A stretch of DNA of 9,551 bases, from assembly GCA_039649115.1 (NCBI GenBank), contig JBBWZQ010000378.1, positions 1-9,551 on the forward strand. Direction: 5' to 3'. This document shows positions 6,838 to 9,551 of this stretch, piece after piece. The notes beneath the pieces are model-generated. The model did no database searches. It saw only the letters and a program-made list of their open reading frames with translations, and had not been told where the DNA came from. The position numbers were made by a program, and so were the translations under genes. Positions within the stretch are counted from its first letter, which is position 1, and every line of letters begins with the position of its first letter. The DNA is from DATEJJ01 sp039649115. GTDB lineage: Bacteria > Actinomycetota > Actinomycetes > Mycobacteriales > Micromonosporaceae.

Positions 6838-6843
6838 TATCTT
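6838..6843 (+). promoter_or_regulatory. -10 box of a probable leaderless promoter for the ArsR-type gene
   Basis: TATCTT fits the actinobacterial TANNNT -10 pattern, and six bases separate it from the ATG at 6850. Transcription would therefore begin at or next to the A of the start codon. No Shine-Dalgarno sequence precedes this ATG, which agrees with a leaderless mRNA. No convincing -35 box is present 16-19 bases upstream, so the promoter may be weak. Confidence 0.5.
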
Positions 6844-6849
6844 CTGGGC

Positions 6850-7437
6850 ATGAGCAACGCACCGCCGCGCGACGAGGAGCCGCCACGCCTGCACATCCGG
6901 GACGCCGGTGTCATGCGCGCGCTGGCTCACCAGGCCCGGCTGGCCATCCTCGAACACCTGATGACCAGCGAGGCGGCGACGGCCACGGAGTGCGCCGCGA
7001 TCTGCGGCCTGTCGCCCAGCGCGACCAGCTACCACCTGCGCGCGCTGGCCAAGGTCGGCCTGGTGGAGCAGGCGCCCAGCCGGGGTGACGGCCGGGAGCG
7101 GCTGTGGCGCACCCGGATCAAGGGCTTCCAGGTCGACGCGGAGCACACCGCCGATCCGGCGGCGCGCGCGGCCGAACGCGAGCTGATCGACGCGTTCCTG
7201 ATCCGGGACGAGGCGCGCACCCGGCAGTGGCTGGGCCGCCGGGAGCAGGCGGCACCCGAGTGGTACCGGGCGGCGACCTTCAACGAGATGATCCTGCTGC
7301 TCAGCGCCGCGGAGCTGGAGGAGCTCACCGCGAAGATCATCGAAATGACCCGAGCGTACGGCAAGGTGCGCCGGCGGGACCCGCCACCCGACGCCCGTAC
7401 CGTCTCGATGCTCCTGCGGGTGTTCCCGACGGATTGA
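6850..7437 (+). CDS. ArsR-type winged-helix transcriptional regulator
   Basis: Cytoplasmic DNA-binding protein of 195 residues. The N-terminal part (about 15-90) is a winged helix: VMRALAHQARLAILEHLM (21-38, dimer and first HTH helix), then ATATECAAICGLSPSATSYHLRALAKVGLVEQ, with recognition helix at about 55-68, then a basic wing with GDGRERLWRT (79-88). The rest (about 91-195) is a charged helical extension with FNEMILLLSAAELEELTAKIIEM at about 144-166. Similar actinobacterial regulators use this region for dimerisation or ligand sensing. Cys48 and Cys52 are the only cysteines and do not form the metal-site ELCVCDL pattern, so metal sensing is not supported. It stands between a divergent helicase gene and a codirectional MFS gene 41 bases downstream, the usual position for a local repressor of an exporter. 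Two nearby inverted repeats are candidate binding sites. The effector is unknown. Confidence 0.9.
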   Translation: MSNAPPRDEEPPRLHIRDAGVMRALAHQARLAILEHLMTSEAATATECAAICGLSPSATSYHLRALAKVGLVEQAPSRGDGRERLWRTRIKGFQVDAEHTADPAARAAERELIDAFLIRDEARTRQWLGRREQAAPEWYRAATFNEMILLLSAAELEELTAKIIEMTRAYGKVRRRDPPPDARTVSMLLRVFPTD

Positions 7438-7441
7438 GTTC

Positions 7442-7471
7442 TTGCCTTCGGCCAGATGTGAAGGACATACT
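7442..7471 (+). promoter_or_regulatory. Possible promoter of the MFS gene
   Basis: TTGCCT (7442-7447) and CATACT (7466-7471) are separated by 18 bases. Each hexamer matches four of six consensus positions. Transcription would start at about 7478-7479, on the start codon itself, giving a leaderless mRNA. The -10 box lies within the left arm of the 38-base palindrome, so a protein bound there would block the polymerase directly. Confidence 0.45.
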
Positions 7472-7492
7472 TCGAAGTATGTCCTTCACATC
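7455..7492. promoter_or_regulatory. Perfect 38-base palindrome covering the MFS start codon (probable operator)
   Basis: The left arm GATGTGAAGGACATACTTC (7455-7473) is followed at once by its exact reverse complement (7474-7492), with no mismatch and no spacer. About 58% of its bases are A or T, in DNA otherwise above 70% GC. Each arm contains ATGT-N5-ACAT, so four ATGT/ACAT quarter-sites are arranged symmetrically. The MFS ATG (7479-7481) is in the right arm. The symmetry suggests binding of two dimers or of a tetrameric repressor. The best candidate binder is the ArsR-type regulator encoded just upstream. In read-through RNA from that gene, the same sequence would fold into a stem of about 17 pairs that buries the ATG. 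Confidence 0.8.
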
Positions 7493-8807
7493 ATCGCGCT
7501 GGTCCGACGTGTACCTCGCCACGGCCGCCCGCGCGGTGTCCACCTGCGGCGACTTCGTCGCGGCGGTGGCGCTGGTGCTGGCACTGCAGGGGCGCGGTGC
7601 GGGCGGCCCGGCGGTCGCCGCGGTGCTGCTCGGCGGCGCGGTGCCGCTCGCGGTGCTGGCGCCGCTGACCGGCCGGCTGGTGGACCGGTTCGACAGCCGG
7701 CTGCTGCTGTGCCTCACCGCGCTGGCGCAGGCCGCGATCTGCGTGCTCCTCGCCTACGCGACCGGTACCGCGGCGACGGTCCTGCTGATCGCCCTGCTCG
7801 GTGCCGGGCTGGCGGTCACCCAGCCGACGCTCGCCGCGCTGCTGCCGTCGATGGTGACCCGGGCGGACCTGCCGCGGGCCAGCGCGCTCGGCCAGACCGC
7901 CAACACGGTCGGCCTGCTCGTCGCCCCCGCGCTCGGCGGCCTGCTGGTCGGGCAGTTCGGGCTGCGCGTACCGCTGCTGCTGGACGCCGCGACCTACCTC
8001 GCGCTGGCCGCGGCCGGGCTCGCCATCCGCACCCGGCGCTCCCGCACCCGATCGCCGCGACCCGCCCGCGACGCGTCCGGACCGGCACCCTGGTCCCTGC
8101 GGCGGGACGCCCTGCTGCGGTCGCAGTTCGTGATGACGGGCGTGGTGATCGCGGCCGTCGGCGCGGTCAACGTGATCGACGTGTTCTTCATCCGGGACAC
8201 GCTGCACGGCTCGACCACGCTCTACGGCCTGATCAGCGCGGCCTGGATGGCGGGCATGGTGCCCGGCGCCTGGCTGCTGGCCCGGCGCCGGCTCGCCGAC
8301 GCGGGGCTGGCGGTGGCGACCCTGGTGCTGATCGCCACCCTCACGGCGGCCGGGCTCGCCGGCGCGGCGGTACCGCGCGCGGAGTGGTTGCTGCCGGTAT
8401 GGGTACTGGGCGGGGCGTGCAACGGCGGGCTGAACGTGGCGATGACGGTGCAGTTGAGCCGGCGGGTACCCGACGAGGTGCGGGGCCGGGCCTTCGCGTT
8501 CTTCGGCGGGTTGGTCAACGGCGCCAACGCCATCGGGTACCTGCTCGGTGGCGTCCTGCTGGGCGTCGCCTCGCCACGCGTGCTGTTCGCCGGCGCGGAG
8601 GCGGCCGGGCTGCTCGTGGTGCTCGGGTTCGCCCCGCCCGTGGTCCGCGCCGCCCGGCGGGACCGTGTGCCAGGCCACTCCGGCGGTGCGCGTACCGTCC
8701 AAAATCATGAGCGCGCCGCAACGCCCCCGGGTGGGCCACATCCAGTTCCTGAACTGCCTGCCCATCTACTGGGGCCTGATGCGCTCCGGCGCACTCCTGG
8801 ACCTTGA
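7479..8807 (+). CDS. MFS transporter, probable drug or metabolite exporter
   Basis: Twelve-helix inner-membrane permease of 442 residues as read. Helices are recognisable at about 18-36, 44-64, 75-94, 98-120, 138-158, 164-183, 216-236, 246-267, 274-297, 303-325, 337-362 and 367-388, with a basic cytoplasmic loop at 184-213 separating the two halves. The motif-A loop between helices 2 and 3 reads GRLVDRFDSR (65-74), and a second-half equivalent includes PDEVRGRAFAFFGG (331-344). The start, ATG 7479, lies within the 38-base palindrome and has no ribosome site, fitting leaderless initiation; no other start fits before the conserved SDVYLATAARAVSTCGDF segment. The last helix ends near residue 390. 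The remaining 50 or so residues are low-complexity, lose the GC-rich third-position bias, and overlap mqnA by 101 bases, so the tail may be spurious or the true stop lost. The pairing with an ArsR-type regulator suggests regulated efflux; the substrate is unknown. Confidence 0.88.
   Translation: MSFTSSRWSDVYLATAARAVSTCGDFVAAVALVLALQGRGAGGPAVAAVLLGGAVPLAVLAPLTGRLVDRFDSRLLLCLTALAQAAICVLLAYATGTAATVLLIALLGAGLAVTQPTLAALLPSMVTRADLPRASALGQTANTVGLLVAPALGGLLVGQFGLRVPLLLDAATYLALAAAGLAIRTRRSRTRSPRPARDASGPAPWSLRRDALLRSQFVMTGVVIAAVGAVNVIDVFFIRDTLHGSTTLYGLISAAWMAGMVPGAWLLARRRLADAGLAVATLVLIATLTAAGLAGAAVPRAEWLLPVWVLGGACNGGLNVAMTVQLSRRVPDEVRGRAFAFFGGLVNGANAIGYLLGGVLLGVASPRVLFAGAEAAGLLVVLGFAPPVVRAARRDRVPGHSGGARTVQNHERAATPPGGPHPVPELPAHLLGPDALRRTPGP
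8693..8698 (+). promoter_or_regulatory. Possible -10 box upstream of mqnA
   Basis: TACCGT fits TANNNT and is eight bases from the ATG at 8707, allowing a leaderless or nearly leaderless mqnA transcript. No ribosome binding site precedes this ATG; the bases between are CCAAAATC. No clear -35 box is seen, and the hexamer lies within the MFS reading frame, so support is modest. Confidence 0.35.
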
Positions 8808-9551
8808 TCTCTACAAGGACACCCCGGACCAGCTCAGCACCGCGCTCGTCGAGGGACGGCTGGACATCGGTCCCATCTCGCTCGTCGAGTACCTGCGCCA
8901 CGCCGACCGCCTGCTGCTGCTGCCCGACCTCGCGGTGGGCAGCGACGGTCCGGTGCTGTCCGTCAACGTCATCTCCACCAGGCCGCTCGACCAGCTCGAC
9001 GGCGGCCGGGTCGCGCTCGGCTCGACCAGCCGCACCGGCGTCCTGCTCACCCAGATGCTCCTGGCGCAGCGCTACGGAGTCACCCCGACCTACTACCGCT
9101 GCCCGCCCGACGTCACCGAGATGCTGCTGGAGGCGGACGCCGCCGTGGTCATCGGGGACGTCGCCCTGCGGGCCCTGTACGAGGCGCCGAGCCGCGGGCT
9201 GATCGTGACCGACCTGGGCCAGGCGTGGCGGGAATGGACCGGGCTGCCCATGGTCTTCGCCGTCTGGGGCGTCCGCCAGGAGTTCGCCGCGGCCCACCCC
9301 GGGCTGGTCAAGGACGTGCACGAGGCGTTCCTGCGCTCACGGGACCTGTGCCTGTCCGAACTGGACGAGGCGGCGGCGGCAGCGGCGCGCTGGGAGCCGT
9401 TCGACCCGCCGACCCTGGCCGCGTACTTCCGCGCGCTGGACTTCTCGCTGGGCGAGCGCCAGGTCACCGGCCTGCGTGAGTTCGCCCGGCGGGCGACCCT
9501 GCTGGGCGAGGTGCCGCCCCTGCGACCCGACGGCCCCGCCTTCGTCACCAC
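8707..9551 (+). CDS. mqnA: Chorismate dehydratase MqnA, futalosine pathway of menaquinone synthesis (3' partial)
   Basis: Cytoplasmic enzyme that dehydrates chorismate to 3-[(1-carboxyvinyl)oxy]benzoate, the first step of the futalosine route to menaquinone. The frame is open from ATG 8707 to the right edge, giving 281 residues; since MqnA is usually about 280 residues, only a few codons are likely missing. The periplasmic-binding-protein-like fold shows the family blocks: VGHIQFLNCLPIYWGL (9-24, with the conserved Asn16), EGRLDIGPISLVEYL (49-63), LLPDLAVGSDGPVLSVN (71-87), LGSTSRTG (104-111), VIGDVALRAL (148-157) and WREWTGLPMVFAVWGVR (174-190). The start is supported by the distance to VGHIQFLN. 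There is no ribosome site, and the first 101 bases are overlapped by the nominal end of the MFS frame. This is a primary-metabolism gene, so the MFS locus ends at conserved chromosome. Confidence 0.95.
   Translation, partial: MSAPQRPRVGHIQFLNCLPIYWGLMRSGALLDLDLYKDTPDQLSTALVEGRLDIGPISLVEYLRHADRLLLLPDLAVGSDGPVLSVNVISTRPLDQLDGGRVALGSTSRTGVLLTQMLLAQRYGVTPTYYRCPPDVTEMLLEADAAVVIGDVALRALYEAPSRGLIVTDLGQAWREWTGLPMVFAVWGVRQEFAAAHPGLVKDVHEAFLRSRDLCLSELDEAAAAAARWEPFDPPTLAAYFRALDFSLGERQVTGLREFARRATLLGEVPPLRPDGPAFVT

Noticed and set aside
6660..6849. Rifamycin-associated element upstream of the HelR-like gene
   Set aside because: No sequence close to the known palindromic core was found on either strand of this gap.
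7455..7492. Reading the 38-base palindrome as a Rho-independent terminator of the ArsR-type gene
   Set aside because: There is no T-run after it, it is AT-rich rather than GC-rich in its stem, and a start codon lies inside it. An operator explains these facts better, although partial termination cannot be excluded.
7491..8765. Long minus-strand frame opposite the MFS gene (424 codons)
   Set aside because: Low-complexity Gln/Arg/Gly/His sequence with no membrane or catalytic motif. The plus-strand MFS protein has clear helices and motif A.
8804..9202. Plus-strand frame inside mqnA (132 codons)
   Set aside because: Ser/Thr/Arg-rich shadow in another frame. The mqnA frame from 8707 is open to the window edge and carries the full set of family motifs.
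1..9551. CRISPR array, insertion sequence, tRNA, rRNA, prophage or attachment site
   Set aside because: No regularly spaced direct repeats, transposase or integrase motifs, tRNA-like cloverleaf or rRNA-like sequence seen. The base composition is even apart from the short palindromes.

Overview
The window is ordinary-looking chromosome from a very high-GC actinomycete. GC is well above 70% by eye and third codon positions are almost all G or C. Several genes start with GTG, some transcripts look leaderless, and there is a futalosine-pathway menaquinone gene (mqnA). The overall style, with many GTACCG/CGGTAC words, a HelR-type helicase-like protein and a LacI-type operator on a secreted carbohydrate esterase, fits Micromonosporaceae or a related family. 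That placement is an inference from style, not a measurement.

Layout, left to right. (1) Bases 2-2717, plus strand: a three-gene ABC importer of the FecBCD/BtuFCD type. It has a binding protein cut by the left edge, a FecCD permease and an ATPase, joined by two 4-base GTGA overlaps. The substrate is a metal chelate such as cobalamin, haem or a siderophore. (2) Bases 2689-3468, minus strand: a two-domain VOC (glyoxalase-fold) protein like mycobacterial CFP32/Rv0577. Its 3' end overlaps the ATPase 3' end tail-to-tail by 29 bases. (3) Bases 3529-4587, minus strand: a secreted pectin methylesterase (CE8). It is preceded by a clear TTGACG-N17-TACGTT promoter and a perfect 16-base LacI-type palindrome at the predicted transcription start. 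(4) Bases 4656-6659, minus strand: a UvrD/HelD-superfamily protein most like actinobacterial HelR, the RNA-polymerase-binding factor linked to rifamycin tolerance. (5) Bases 6850-7437, plus strand: a divergent ArsR-type winged-helix regulator, probably leaderless. (6) Bases 7479-8807, plus strand: a 12-helix MFS exporter. Its start codon lies inside a perfect 38-base palindrome. (7) Bases 8707-9551, plus strand: mqnA (chorismate dehydratase), cut by the right edge. Its start is overlapped by 101 bases of the nominal MFS reading frame.

Two parts look functionally linked. The ABC genes are one translationally coupled uptake operon. The helicase, ArsR and MFS genes share a divergent control region with two inverted repeats, and could form a drug- or stress-response island. 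This second link is a hypothesis. The esterase appears to be a single sugar-controlled gene. I found no CRISPR, IS element, tRNA, rRNA or attachment site. The strongest unexplained signal is the 38-base palindrome at 7455-7492. No stretch longer than 300 bases lacks a gene; the longest intergenic gap is 6660-6849.
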